Positions 35,782 to 44,543 of a stretch of DNA of 64,000 bases are shown here, piece after piece (the stretch's first letter is position 1; every line of letters begins with the position of its first letter). The stretch covers positions 282,330 to 346,329 of the forward strand of contig DDNC01000002.1 in the NCBI GenBank assembly GCA_002340985.1, read 5' to 3'. Below the pieces are notes generated by a model. It was not told the DNA's origin, searched no databases, and worked only from the letters and a program-made list of their open reading frames with translations. The position numbers were made by a program, and so were the translations under genes. This DNA is from Firmicutes bacterium UBA2530. Its GTDB lineage: Bacteria > Bacillota > Clostridia > Tissierellales > Sedimentibacteraceae.

Positions 35782-37014
35782 ATGAAGAAAGTTATAAGTC
35801 TATTATTAGTACTTATTATGGTTTTTAGTTTAGGCGCATGCAGCAAGCCAGCGGAAGCTCCGGCACAGAAACCTGCAGAAACACCTAAGGAAGAGCCGAA
35901 AACTGAAGCACCAAAAACTGAAGCACCTGCATCAGGCAATGAAGCATTCGCGGGAAAGATTGCTATAGTTACAAACACTCTTTCGCAAAATGAAGAAGAA
36001 TATCGTTCTGCACAGGAAATGGTGGAGAGATACGGCGAAAAGAAAGTAATGCACGTTTTATGGCCGGACAACTTCATGACAGAGCAGGAACAAATGATCA
36101 GTATAATTTCCAAAATAGGATCTGATCCGGAAGTTAAAGCATTGATTATCAACCAGGCTGTTCCGGGAACAAACGCTGCAGTTGATAAACTGCTGGAAAC
36201 TCGCGACGATATGTTCATAGTGTACTGTACACCGCAGGAAAATCCTCCTGACGTTGCAGCAAGAGCAAACTTGATTCTTCAGCCTGACGAATTAGGCATG
36301 GGTAATACTATTCCTGAGCAGGCAAAAGCAATGGGAGCAACGACATTTGTTCACTATTCGTTCCCAAGACATATGTCAGTTGTTATGCTGGCTGCAAGAA
36401 GAGACCTTATGAAAGCTAAATGTGCAGAAATAGGAGTAACATTTGTTGATGCTACAGCTCCGGACCCAACAGGGGATGCAGGAGTACCGGGAGCACAGCT
36501 TTTCATTCTTGAAGACGTTCCTAAGATGGTAGAAAAATACGGAAAGGATACTGCATTCTTCTCAACAAACTGTGCAATGCAGACACCGTTGATCAAGGCT
36601 ACATTTGATGCCGGAGCAATATATCCTCAGCCATGCTGTCCGTCACCATACCACGGATATCCATCAGCATTGGGTATTGAAGCAACAGGATATACTGTTG
36701 ATGCAATGGCTAATGTAATAAGCGAAACTGCAAAGAAGCTTAAAGAAGGCGGAGTTTTAGGAAGATTTGCAACATGGCCTGTACCTGTTGCTATGATGAA
36801 CACAGTTGCGGGAAGCGAATATGCTGTTAAATGGATTAACGGCGAAGTTTCAAAAGATACTGTTGATACAGCTGTTTTAGAGCAATTGATGACCGAATAT
36901 GCTAACGGCATCAGTGTTAAAACAACTCCATATGCGGAAGGTTCAACTGAGTATCCTACATTCAGATTGATTATGATGGACTTCTTGCTGTACGGAGAAG
37001 AGCACATATTATAA
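35782..37014 (+). CDS. DUF3798 substrate-binding-like lipoprotein
   Basis: 410 aa. Lipoprotein signal 'VFSLGACSKP' with the lipidated Cys at residue 20, then a Pro/Glu/Lys/Ala-rich linker (~22-55). The rest matches DUF3798 (PF12683), a periplasmic-binding-like two-lobed fold: 'KIAIVTNTLSQNEEEYRSAQ', 'ALIINQAVPGTNAAVD', 'VHYSFPRHMS', 'TAPDPTGDAGVPGAQ', 'FFSTNCAMQTPLIKA' and 'CCPSPYHGYPSALG'. It is followed by an ABC transporter of the sugar/nucleoside (CUT2-like) type, so it probably delivers that transporter's ligand at the cell surface. No ligand is known for the family. A terminator-like hairpin after it may keep transporter levels below binding-protein levels. Confidence 0.88.
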   Translation: MKKVISLLLVLIMVFSLGACSKPAEAPAQKPAETPKEEPKTEAPKTEAPASGNEAFAGKIAIVTNTLSQNEEEYRSAQEMVERYGEKKVMHVLWPDNFMTEQEQMISIISKIGSDPEVKALIINQAVPGTNAAVDKLLETRDDMFIVYCTPQENPPDVAARANLILQPDELGMGNTIPEQAKAMGATTFVHYSFPRHMSVVMLAARRDLMKAKCAEIGVTFVDATAPDPTGDAGVPGAQLFILEDVPKMVEKYGKDTAFFSTNCAMQTPLIKATFDAGAIYPQPCCPSPYHGYPSALGIEATGYTVDAMANVISETAKKLKEGGVLGRFATWPVPVAMMNTVAGSEYAVKWINGEVSKDTVDTAVLEQLMTEYANGISVKTTPYAEGSTEYPTFRLIMMDFLLYGEEHIL

Positions 37015-37030
37015 TATTTGTTAAGAGATT

Positions 37031-37080
37031 AAGGGATGTTTCGGAATTTCTTTTGATGAACTTCCGATACATTCCTTTTT
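37031..37080 (+). terminator. partial terminator between binding protein and transporter genes
   Basis: AAGGGATGT..CGGAA (37031-37046) pairs with TTCCG..ACATTCCTT (37062-37077), followed by T residues to 37080. It fits a leaky terminator giving more lipoprotein than transporter mRNA. Confidence 0.65.
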
Positions 37081-37116
37081 ACGAAATATACAATTATGCA
37101 ATAACAGGAGGTAAAA

Positions 37117-38712
37117 ATGAGCGATAACCTTCTAAGCTTAAAAAATGTTTCAAAGGAATACTCCGGCAACAGGGTATTGAAGGATATAAACATTGAGCTA
37201 AAAAAAGGTGAAATACTTGCCCTAATCGGTGAAAACGGAGCCGGCAAGTCAACGTTGATGAACATACTTTTTGGTATGCCGGTTATTCATACAACCGGAG
37301 GCTATGAAGGAACAATTGAAATTGAAGGTGAAAAAGCAAATATCAAAACTCCTCATGATGCCATGGCTTACGGTATAGGAATGGTTCATCAGGAGTTTAT
37401 GCTTGTTCCGGGATTTACGATTACAGAAAATATTAAGCTGAACAGAGAAATAACAAAGGCTAATCCGGTAAGTATGATATTGGGAAAGAGGCTTGAGTCA
37501 CTGGACTTTGAAAAGATGAACCGGGACGCACGCAGCGCGCTGGATGTTCTCGATATGAACATAGATGAATTTCTGCCTGTGGCAGGATTGCCTGTTGGAC
37601 ATATGCAGTTCATTGAAATTGCCAGGGAAATAGATAAGGAAGGAATTAAAATATTAGTGTTTGACGAGCCTACGGCAGTATTGGCTGAGGCCGAAGCTAA
37701 AAACCTTCTCATCGCCATAAAGAAATTATCCCAAAAAGGAATTGGAATTATATTTATTAGTCACAGACTTGATGAAATTATAGAGGTTGCGGACAAGGTT
37801 GTCGTTCTCAGAGACGGAGAGCATGTGGCGACAAAGCCGATAAAGGAAACAGACAAATTTGAAATTGCGCAGCTAATGGTAGGAAGAAAGATTTCTATCG
37901 AAAGAATTGATTCGGAAAATAGGAACACAAGTGATGAAAGCATTTTAAGCATAAAAGATTTGCATGTTTCCATGCCGGGAGAAAGAGTCAAAGGCGTGGA
38001 TTTAGAGGTTAAAAAGGGAGAAATAGTAGGAATAGGCGGTTTGGCGGGACAAGGCAAGCTTGGAATTGCAAACGGGCTTATGGGAATTTATTCTTCCAGG
38101 GGCGAGGTTGCGTTTAATGGGGAAAAGCTTCAGTTAAACGATGCAAAGGCTGCAATTCAGTCGGGGCTTGCGTTTGTGAGCGAGGACAGAAAAGGTGTTG
38201 GTCTCCTTCTGGACGAATCCATAGAGGGCAATATAGTGTTTTCGGCAATGCAGACAAGAAATGACTTTTTGATAAAAGTAGGTCCTTTAGGATTTATTGA
38301 TTCTGCAAAAATTAGACAACATGCCAAGAAGATGATAAAGGATCTTGATATAAGATGTACGTCCCCACTGCAGAAGGCAGGAAGGCTCAGCGGAGGAAAC
38401 CAGCAGAAGGTATGCGTTGCAAGAGCGCTTACTTTAAATCCTCAGCTTCTTTTGGTATCTGAGCCTACAAGAGGTATAGATATAGGTGCTAAAAAATTAG
38501 TTCTTGATTTGCTTAAGCAATTAAACGAGGATTACGGAATGACCATTGTAATGACTTCATCTGAGCTTGCGGAGCTCAGAAGTATATGCGACCGTATCGT
38601 TATAATATGTGAAGGTAAGGTTGCGGGAGTCCTTCCTCCTGATGCACAGGATGCCGAGTTCGGTCTCATGATGTCGGGAAGCGCACATAATGCTGAAGGG
38701 AGTGAAGTATAA
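37117..38712 (+). CDS. ABC transporter ATP-binding protein (two ABC domains, CUT2/nucleoside type)
   Basis: 531 aa, the length of RbsA-like ATPases. Domain 1 (~1-250): Walker A 'GENGAGKSTL', Walker B 'ILVFDEPTAVL', but the signature is 'LPVGHMQFIEIAREI' in place of LSxGxxQ. Domain 2 (~265-525): a degenerate Walker A 'GLAGQGKLG', a good signature 'LSGGNQQKV' and 'LLVSEPTRGID'. One competent composite site is normal for this subfamily. It couples ATP hydrolysis to the two downstream permeases; its last base overlaps the next start (TAATG). Confidence 0.92.
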   Translation: MSDNLLSLKNVSKEYSGNRVLKDINIELKKGEILALIGENGAGKSTLMNILFGMPVIHTTGGYEGTIEIEGEKANIKTPHDAMAYGIGMVHQEFMLVPGFTITENIKLNREITKANPVSMILGKRLESLDFEKMNRDARSALDVLDMNIDEFLPVAGLPVGHMQFIEIAREIDKEGIKILVFDEPTAVLAEAEAKNLLIAIKKLSQKGIGIIFISHRLDEIIEVADKVVVLRDGEHVATKPIKETDKFEIAQLMVGRKISIERIDSENRNTSDESILSIKDLHVSMPGERVKGVDLEVKKGEIVGIGGLAGQGKLGIANGLMGIYSSRGEVAFNGEKLQLNDAKAAIQSGLAFVSEDRKGVGLLLDESIEGNIVFSAMQTRNDFLIKVGPLGFIDSAKIRQHAKKMIKDLDIRCTSPLQKAGRLSGGNQQKVCVARALTLNPQLLLVSEPTRGIDIGAKKLVLDLLKQLNEDYGMTIVMTSSELAELRSICDRIVIICEGKVAGVLPPDAQDAEFGLMMSGSAHNAEGSEV

Positions 38713-39770
38713 TGGTTGAAGTAAAAGAAAAACACGGTTTTAAGGATATAGTAAATAAAGTCGGACTACCAACTCTCATTATAGGATCTTTTTGGATCAT
38801 TGTTTTGATTATAGGCGGGATGCTGGATATCTCCATGGTCACACTTATGAGTGATACCATAAAGCGTGCCGGGATGAACGGTATACTGGTACTTGCTATG
38901 GTTCCATCGATTCAGTCAGGAACCGGACCGAACTTTGCACTTCCAATAGGAATTGAATGTGGGTTGTTTGCAATGGTGTTGTCAGTTGAATTCGGATTTA
39001 CAGGAGCGTCATGGCTTTTTGTATCAGCTGCAATGGCAATCGCATTTGCTATCGTTACGGGTTATTTGTACGGAAAGCTTTTAAATTCTGTTAAGGGCTC
39101 CGAAATGACCATAGCAACATATACGGGATTTTCCAGCGCGGCTATTATGTGCCTTGCATGGCTTATGATTCCGTTTTCAAGCCCTAAAATGGGATGGTTT
39201 ATGGGAAAAGGATTAAGAGAAACTATACAGCTTGATGCAGTCGGAGGAGCACAGATACTGAGCAACTTCATGAGCTTCACTGTTAAGGGCATGACAATAC
39301 CAACAGGTATGTTGTTAGTATTCTTTCTTTGCTGCTTGATAGTGTGGCTGTACTTCAGGTCTAAATCAGGTGTTGCAATATCTGCCGGAGGTATTAACCC
39401 AAGGTTTGCACAAGCCTCAGGTATAAATATAGACAGAAACAGAATTAAAGCAAATGTTTTGTCCAATGTATTGGGAGCAATCGGAATAATTGTATATTCC
39501 CAAGGATATGGATATACGCAGCTCTACAATGCTCCACTGATGATGGCGTTTCCGGCGGTAGCGGCAATTTTAATAGGCGGAGCTACAGCATCACGTGCCA
39601 AGGTTTCCCATGTAATAATCGGAGTATTCATATTCCAGGGGCTTCTTACAACGGCTCTTCCGGTAGCAAATCAGTTGTTTGAGGGCACGGACCTTTCAGA
39701 AATAATGCGTATGGTTATACAGAACGGTATAATCCTATATGCTTTAACACAGGTAGGAGGCGGCAAATAA
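38712..39770 (+). CDS. ABC transporter permease (CUT2/BMP-associated type), subunit 1
   Basis: 352 aa with about 8-10 hydrophobic segments of the BPD_transp_2 fold. The cytoplasmic coupling segment is near 'SGINIDRNRIKANVLSNVLG', as in nucleoside and sugar permeases. Translation is coupled to both neighbours by TAATG overlaps. Works as a heterodimer with the next gene product. Confidence 0.88.
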   Translation: MVEVKEKHGFKDIVNKVGLPTLIIGSFWIIVLIIGGMLDISMVTLMSDTIKRAGMNGILVLAMVPSIQSGTGPNFALPIGIECGLFAMVLSVEFGFTGASWLFVSAAMAIAFAIVTGYLYGKLLNSVKGSEMTIATYTGFSSAAIMCLAWLMIPFSSPKMGWFMGKGLRETIQLDAVGGAQILSNFMSFTVKGMTIPTGMLLVFFLCCLIVWLYFRSKSGVAISAGGINPRFAQASGINIDRNRIKANVLSNVLGAIGIIVYSQGYGYTQLYNAPLMMAFPAVAAILIGGATASRAKVSHVIIGVFIFQGLLTTALPVANQLFEGTDLSEIMRMVIQNGIILYALTQVGGGK

Positions 39771-41068
39771 TGAATAATGCATATACGGGAGAAAAATTAA
39801 AGAGTAAAAGCAGTTCATCATGGGTTGCAGATAATATAGTTACATTGATATTTATTGCATTTACTATATTTGGTTTTGTGGTTTCCGACGGGGTTACAAT
39901 GAACTACTTTCTGACAGAGCTTTCAAGCAGGTTCTTTAGAAATGCATTCCTTGTTCTTTCGCTTATAATACCTGTTGTGGCAGGTCTCGGGCTGAACTTT
40001 GGTATAGTTGTAGGTGCAATGGCAGGTCAGATTGCCATAGCTATTGTGCGGTATTTTGATATGGGCGGAGTTTCAGGAATGTTTCTGACTTTTCTTATAG
40101 CATTCCCCATAGCGGCATTTTCCGGATACCTTACGGGAATTTTGTACAACAAAACAAGAGGGCAGGAAATGATAGCCAGCCTTATAGTTGGATATTTTGC
40201 CAATGGTATTTACCAGTTTTTATTCCTGTTTGCAGTGGGGGTAATAATTAAGGTTCCTGCTGATCATCCTATGATTAAGCCTGACGGCGTAGGCGTGAGA
40301 ATGACCGTCGATCTGGTTAAAGTTGAGGATGGCGGGTTAAAATATGCCCTTGATAAAATAATGGAAATACCATTTATGTGGGCAATTCTTATTGTGGCAG
40401 CAGCAGTGCTCTTGCTTCAGGTATTCAGATATGTACGCAATAAAAATATGGCAGCTTTCACCGGCCAGAAAAATGCTACACTTATAAATTCCTTGATATG
40501 CGTTATACTTATCGGTATAAGCGCACATGCCATAGTTACTAAATCAAGTCTTATGATGGTGAGAAAAGTTCCGGTTATGATAGGTTTATTTATTATAGCA
40601 CTTTGTATATTCAACGAAAAAATATTGAAAACAAAGTTAGGACAGGACTTCAGAAGTGTTGGGCAAAGTCAGCACATCGCAGAGGTTTCAGGTATAAATG
40701 TAGACAGGACAAGAATAATAGCGACAATCATGTCAACTGTATTGGCGGCATGGGGGCAGATTATGTACCTGCAGAACATGGGAACACTGAACACCTACGG
40801 GGCGCATACACAAATCGGTATGTTCTCAGTTGCTGCACTTCTTGTTGGAGGAGCATCAACTCAAAAAGCGAATATAAGACATGCGATACTGGGAACTCTG
40901 TTGTTTAACTCAATGTTTATAATGTCTCCTGAAATAGGACTTTCACTGTTTGGCAATGCGTTGCTGGGAGAATATTTCAGAACATTCATGGTATACGGTG
41001 TTATAGGTCTTGCGCTTGGACTTCACGTATGGAGAACATATGTAAAAGGAAAAGAAGTAATTGAGTAA
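39770..41068 (+). CDS. ABC transporter permease (CUT2/BMP-associated type), subunit 2
   Basis: 432 aa, longer than subunit 1, with about 10 hydrophobic segments. The conserved coupling helix is 'HIAEVSGINVDRTRIIATI', followed by 'SVAALLVGGASTQKA', the glycine-rich helix of this permease family. Last gene of the operon, ended by a strong terminator. Confidence 0.88.
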   Translation: MNNAYTGEKLKSKSSSSWVADNIVTLIFIAFTIFGFVVSDGVTMNYFLTELSSRFFRNAFLVLSLIIPVVAGLGLNFGIVVGAMAGQIAIAIVRYFDMGGVSGMFLTFLIAFPIAAFSGYLTGILYNKTRGQEMIASLIVGYFANGIYQFLFLFAVGVIIKVPADHPMIKPDGVGVRMTVDLVKVEDGGLKYALDKIMEIPFMWAILIVAAAVLLLQVFRYVRNKNMAAFTGQKNATLINSLICVILIGISAHAIVTKSSLMMVRKVPVMIGLFIIALCIFNEKILKTKLGQDFRSVGQSQHIAEVSGINVDRTRIIATIMSTVLAAWGQIMYLQNMGTLNTYGAHTQIGMFSVAALLVGGASTQKANIRHAILGTLLFNSMFIMSPEIGLSLFGNALLGEYFRTFMVYGVIGLALGLHVWRTYVKGKEVIE

Positions 41069-41080
41069 TTATATTTAATT

Positions 41081-41123
41081 AAAAGAAGCTACAGCAAAAA
41101 TTATTTGCCGTAGCTTCTTTTTT
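41081..41123 (+). terminator. terminator of the DUF3798/ABC operon
   Basis: GAAGCTAC (41085-41092) with GTAGCTTC (41110-41117) plus an inner GCAAA/TTTGC stem, then six T residues. Confidence 0.88.
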
Positions 41124-41133
41124 GCGGTATAAT
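41105..41133 (+). promoter_or_regulatory. tsaD promoter embedded in the upstream terminator
   Basis: TTGCCG (41105-41110), 17-nt spacer, TATAAT (41128-41133). The -35 and spacer coincide with the 3' arm and T run of the preceding terminator. Confidence 0.65.
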
Positions 41134-41157
41134 CATGGCAGTAAAACGGAGGAAGCC

Positions 41158-42180
41158 ATGAAGGATAAAATACTTATACTTGCAATAGAATCATCCTGCG
41201 ATGAAACAGCTGCTGCTGTTGTTGAAAACGGCAGGAATGTTTTGTCTAATATAATATCATCACAGATAGAAATACACAAAGAATTCGGCGGAGTTGTGCC
41301 GGAGGTTGCGTCAAGAAAACATATTGAAAACATAAACGACGTGGTTGAGGAGGCGCTGGCAGAAGCTAATGCAAGCGTTGAAGAAATAGATGCCATAGCC
41401 GTGACCTACGGTCCGGGACTTGTCGGAGCTCTTTTGGTAGGAGTTAACTTTGCAAAGGGTCTTTCCTATGCATGGAGTAAACCTCTTATTGCCGTGAATC
41501 ATATTGAGGGCCACATAAATGCAAATTTCATAGAGGATAGAGAGCTTGAGCCTCCGTTCATATGCATGGTTGCATCCGGAGGGCACACGCACCTGGTGTA
41601 TGTAAAAGATTACGGCAAATACGAAATACTTGGCAAGACGAGAGATGACGCAGCCGGAGAGGCATTTGATAAAATTGCCAGGGCAATAGGACTTGGGTAT
41701 CCGGGAGGGCCTCTTATTGACAAAGTTGCAAAAACAGGAAATAGGAATGCAATAAAATTCCCCAGAGTTGTTATTGATGATGAGACATTGGATTTCAGTT
41801 TCAGCGGACTGAAATCTGCAGTATTAAATTATATCCACAACAGCAACCAGAAAAATGAAGAAGTTAATATGGAGGATGTTGCTGCAAGCTTTCAGGAAGC
41901 AGTGGTGGAAGTGCTTGCAATGAAGACGATAAAAGCTGCAAAGCTTAAAAGTTGCGGTACAATCGCTCTTGCAGGAGGAGTTGCATCAAACTCCAGATTG
42001 AGAGAAGCTCTTCAGGAGGAATGCATGAAGCATAATTATAAATTTACAAAACCATCACCTGTTTTATGCACTGACAATGCAGCAATGATTGGATGTGCGG
42101 CATATTATAAATATTTAAATAAACAATTTGCGGATGCATCGTTAAATGCACTGCCAAACTTAGAACTTGCAGATTTATAA
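41158..42180 (+). CDS. tsaD: tRNA N6-adenosine threonylcarbamoyltransferase
   Basis: 340 aa from ATG 41158 (GGAGG upstream), normal length; an earlier in-frame ATG adds 12 unlikely residues and overlaps the promoter region. TsaD transfers the threonylcarbamoyl group to A37 of ANN-decoding tRNAs, with TsaB and TsaE. Marks: 'LAIESSCDETAAAVV' at the N-terminus, 'EVASRKHIENI' and 'VNHIEGHI' metal-binding histidines, 'VASGGHTHLVYV' and 'ALAGGVASNSRLRE'. Expressed alone here; tsaB and tsaE are not in the window. Confidence 0.96.
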   Translation: MKDKILILAIESSCDETAAAVVENGRNVLSNIISSQIEIHKEFGGVVPEVASRKHIENINDVVEEALAEANASVEEIDAIAVTYGPGLVGALLVGVNFAKGLSYAWSKPLIAVNHIEGHINANFIEDRELEPPFICMVASGGHTHLVYVKDYGKYEILGKTRDDAAGEAFDKIARAIGLGYPGGPLIDKVAKTGNRNAIKFPRVVIDDETLDFSFSGLKSAVLNYIHNSNQKNEEVNMEDVAASFQEAVVEVLAMKTIKAAKLKSCGTIALAGGVASNSRLREALQEECMKHNYKFTKPSPVLCTDNAAMIGCAAYYKYLNKQFADASLNALPNLELADL

Positions 42181-42196
42181 ACAGGAAAAAACAAAA

Positions 42197-42232
42197 AAGT
42201 ATCAACAGCTGTGGATAAAGCTGTTGATACTT
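42197..42232. other. 13-bp hairpin after tsaD
   Basis: AAGTATCAACAGC (42197-42209) pairs exactly with GCTGTTGATACTT (42220-42232). No T run follows on the plus strand; on the minus strand TTTTTTG follows, so it may back up the neighbouring terminator for the converging gene. Confidence 0.65.
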
Positions 42233-42244
42233 GAAATATTGCAG

Positions 42245-42286
42245 AAAAGTTATACACAGCATATTAACAATCAGTGTATAACTTTT
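42245..42286. terminator. bidirectional terminator between tsaD and the ABC-F gene
   Basis: AAAAGTTATACAC (42245-42257) pairs with GTGTATAACTTTT (42274-42286). T runs flank it in both directions; it abuts the stop codon of the minus-strand gene. Confidence 0.85.
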
Positions 42287-42287
42287 T

Positions 42288-44204
42288 CTATTCCTCCATG
42301 ATTTCTGCCCACCTTGTGTACAAGTCTTCAAGTTCATTTTTGCAAATGTTTAATTTTTCATTTAGGTCAATAATTAGAACTTTATCATCATATGTCGAAG
42401 GTTGACACAATTCATGCTCTAATTCAGAAATTTTATTTTCATGCATTTCTATTTGTTCTTCCAAGCTTTTTATTGTTCTGTCACGCTGCTGCCTGTCACG
42501 TATGCTTTCCCGTTCCTTTTTCTTTTCGGCGTTTATTTGTGTCTTTGTTTTGGAAACGGTCACCTCTTCATCTTTTTCCTCAAGCTCCGCTTTCTTTTGT
42601 AGGTAATAATCATAGTTGCCAAGGTATTGAAAAACTCCGTCGGCAGACATGTCATAGATTTTGTCTGTCACCTTGTTCAAGAAGTATCTGTCATGTGATA
42701 CAACCAATATGGTCCCATCATAATTAAGCAGGGCATCCTCCAGAATCTCCTTTGAATCAATGTCAAGGTGGTTGGTAGGCTCATCCATCAGCAGGAAATT
42801 TGCATTTGAAGTCATGAGCTTTAACAGAGAAAGCCTTCCTTTTTCGCCGCCGCTTAAATCGCCTACTATTTTATACATATCGTCGCCATTGAATAAAAAC
42901 TGCGCCAGCATGGTACGTATGTCGTAATAGTTGGAGTCAGGGTTGTAATCCCAGATTTCATCTATTACCGTGCTTTCACTGTCAAGGCTGGTCTGCTCTT
43001 GGTCGTAATATCCTATGTTCACATAATGGCCAAGGATTACAGTGCCTTCAAAACGCTCCAATTTATTGGCCAGAACTTTCAGAAGAGTTGATTTTCCTAT
43101 GCCGTTGGGACCTATTATTCCCACCCTCTCGCCTTTATAAATGCTCATATACACGTTTTTGAATACCTGATGGTCACTATAGCTTACAGATAAACTTTCT
43201 ACGTTCAGTACATCTCTCCCGCTTTTTATTTTGGGAGTGAATCTCAGCTTGACTTTTTTGCTGTCAGTTACAGGTCTATCCATTTTTTTTATTTTATCGA
43301 GAGCTTTCTGCCTGCTGAATGCCTGGCGGATATTTCTCTTGCTTCCGTAAGCATGGAGGCGACGTATCATTTCTTCCTGACGCTCAATCTCTCTTTCATA
43401 TTCCTCGTATTGCTTTATTTCATGCTCAAGCTCGGTTTTTCTTTTTTTCATGAATTCGGTATAATTACCGTTGTAAGCCTTAAGATTTTTGTTTTCCATA
43501 AGAAAAATTCTGCTTACGGTGTTGTCCAAAAAGTAACGGTCGTGGGATATTATTATTACGGCTCCCTTAAAATCACGGATATATTTCTCAAGCCATGAAA
43601 TTGCCTGAATGTCCAGATGATTTGTAGGCTCATCCAGCAACAGTATGTCTGCTTCTTCCAAAAGGAGCTTTGCCAGCATAACTCTGCTTTTCTGGCCACC
43701 GCTGAGCAGATTTACCGGCTTGTCAAATTCACTGTCGGTGAAGCCCAGACCTCTCAAAACTCCTTTGATTAAGCTTTTAAAGCTGTAGCCGTCAGCCTCC
43801 TCAAACTTTTCACTCATTTTTGAATAGCTTTCCATGAGCCTTTCGAGTTCTTCGGTGCTGTCATTTTCGGTGAAGGTGCTTATTTTATTGGACATTTCAT
43901 GAAGCTCTTCCTCCATACTGATTACATCCGAATAAATAGTAAGCATTTCATCCATTATGGTACGGTTGCTTTCAATAATAGTATTTTGCTTCAAATAACC
44001 AAGCCTTTTGCCTTTGGGTCTGTATATTTCACCGGAATCCGGCTCTAAATTTTCAGTTAATATATTAAAAAGTGTAGTCTTTCCCGCCCCGTTTAAGCCT
44101 ATAAGACCTATCTTTTCGTTGTCATTGACTGTGAATGATATATTCTCTATAATATTGTCAACCACATATGCCTTTGAAATATCATTGCACGATAAAACTA
44201 TCAT
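42288..44204 (-). CDS. ABC-F family ATPase (YdiF-like)
   Basis: 638 aa, no membrane segment. Two ABC domains: Walker A 'GLNGAGKTT' (~36-44) and 'GPNGIGKST' (~355); signatures 'LLSGGQKSRV' and 'LSGGEKGRL'; Walker B 'LLLDEPTNHLDI' and 'LLMDEPTNHLDI'. The inter-domain linker is a charged coiled coil, and the C-terminus (~540-638) is another charged coiled coil. ABC-F proteins act on the ribosome, relieving stalls or protecting it from antibiotics. Closest in length and opening to B. subtilis YdiF; a resistance role is not shown. Start ATG at 44202-44204 with GGAAGGA. The mRNA appears to begin at copy 2 of the structured element. Confidence 0.93.
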   Translation of the reverse strand: MIVLSCNDISKAYVVDNIIENISFTVNDNEKIGLIGLNGAGKTTLFNILTENLEPDSGEIYRPKGKRLGYLKQNTIIESNRTIMDEMLTIYSDVISMEEELHEMSNKISTFTENDSTEELERLMESYSKMSEKFEEADGYSFKSLIKGVLRGLGFTDSEFDKPVNLLSGGQKSRVMLAKLLLEEADILLLDEPTNHLDIQAISWLEKYIRDFKGAVIIISHDRYFLDNTVSRIFLMENKNLKAYNGNYTEFMKKRKTELEHEIKQYEEYEREIERQEEMIRRLHAYGSKRNIRQAFSRQKALDKIKKMDRPVTDSKKVKLRFTPKIKSGRDVLNVESLSVSYSDHQVFKNVYMSIYKGERVGIIGPNGIGKSTLLKVLANKLERFEGTVILGHYVNIGYYDQEQTSLDSESTVIDEIWDYNPDSNYYDIRTMLAQFLFNGDDMYKIVGDLSGGEKGRLSLLKLMTSNANFLLMDEPTNHLDIDSKEILEDALLNYDGTILVVSHDRYFLNKVTDKIYDMSADGVFQYLGNYDYYLQKKAELEEKDEEVTVSKTKTQINAEKKKERESIRDRQQRDRTIKSLEEQIEMHENKISELEHELCQPSTYDDKVLIIDLNEKLNICKNELEDLYTRWAEIMEE

Positions 44205-44235
44205 AAGTATTCCTTCCTTTTTTTATTGCAAGCTA

Positions 44236-44338
44236 ATACTAACCCGCATAGAATAAGTTACATTGAAGCGGATTAGCATATACTGCTTTCCTATATAGCG
44301 GACAAATATTTGTCTGCATTTTAAAATAAAAGCAGTAT
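44236..44338 (-). repeat. structured dispersed element, copy 2 (5' leader of the ABC-F gene)
   Basis: Read on the minus strand it aligns ungapped over 103 nt with 34948-35050. Stem A is ATACTGCTTT / AAAGCAGTAT, a U-A to C-G compensatory change against copy 1. Stem B is ATGCTAATCCGC / GCGGGTTAGTAT, with one compensatory change and two G-U wobbles. The palindrome core GACAAATATTTGTC is unchanged. The predicted transcription start falls on its first base and its end is 31 bp before the ABC-F start codon. Confidence 0.82.
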
Positions 44339-44344
44339 AATATG

Positions 44345-44373
44345 ATTATATCAGCCTTCATCATTATTTTCAA
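44345..44373 (-). promoter_or_regulatory. promoter of the ABC-F gene
   Basis: Minus strand TTGAAA (44368-44373), 17-nt spacer, TATAAT (44345-44350). The start is expected near 44338, exactly at the 5' end of the structured element. Confidence 0.75.
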
Positions 44374-44433
44374 TTGCATTATGAAAAAGGATGAATGTTG
44401 AGTCAGGAACAGGAAGATATGGACAAATATCGA

Positions 44434-44460
44434 TTGACAAAAATTTATATTTAGTATAAA
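44434..44460 (+). promoter_or_regulatory. possible metA promoter
   Basis: TTGACA (44434-44439) with TATAAA at 44455-44460 (15-nt spacer) or TATAAT further on (22-nt spacer). Spacing is not ideal. No SAM riboswitch or T-box is visible in the leader. Confidence 0.4.
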
Positions 44461-44543
44461 TTATAATAAAAATTGTCTTTGCTGCTGATAATTTCAGCGA
44501 TGTTTTGGAGCTTGCGACATTTTAATATGAAAGGAAGAAAAAC

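Noticed and set aside
44400..44543. SAM riboswitch or T-box before metA
   Set aside because: None of the conserved core sequences of either is present and no leader terminator is seen.
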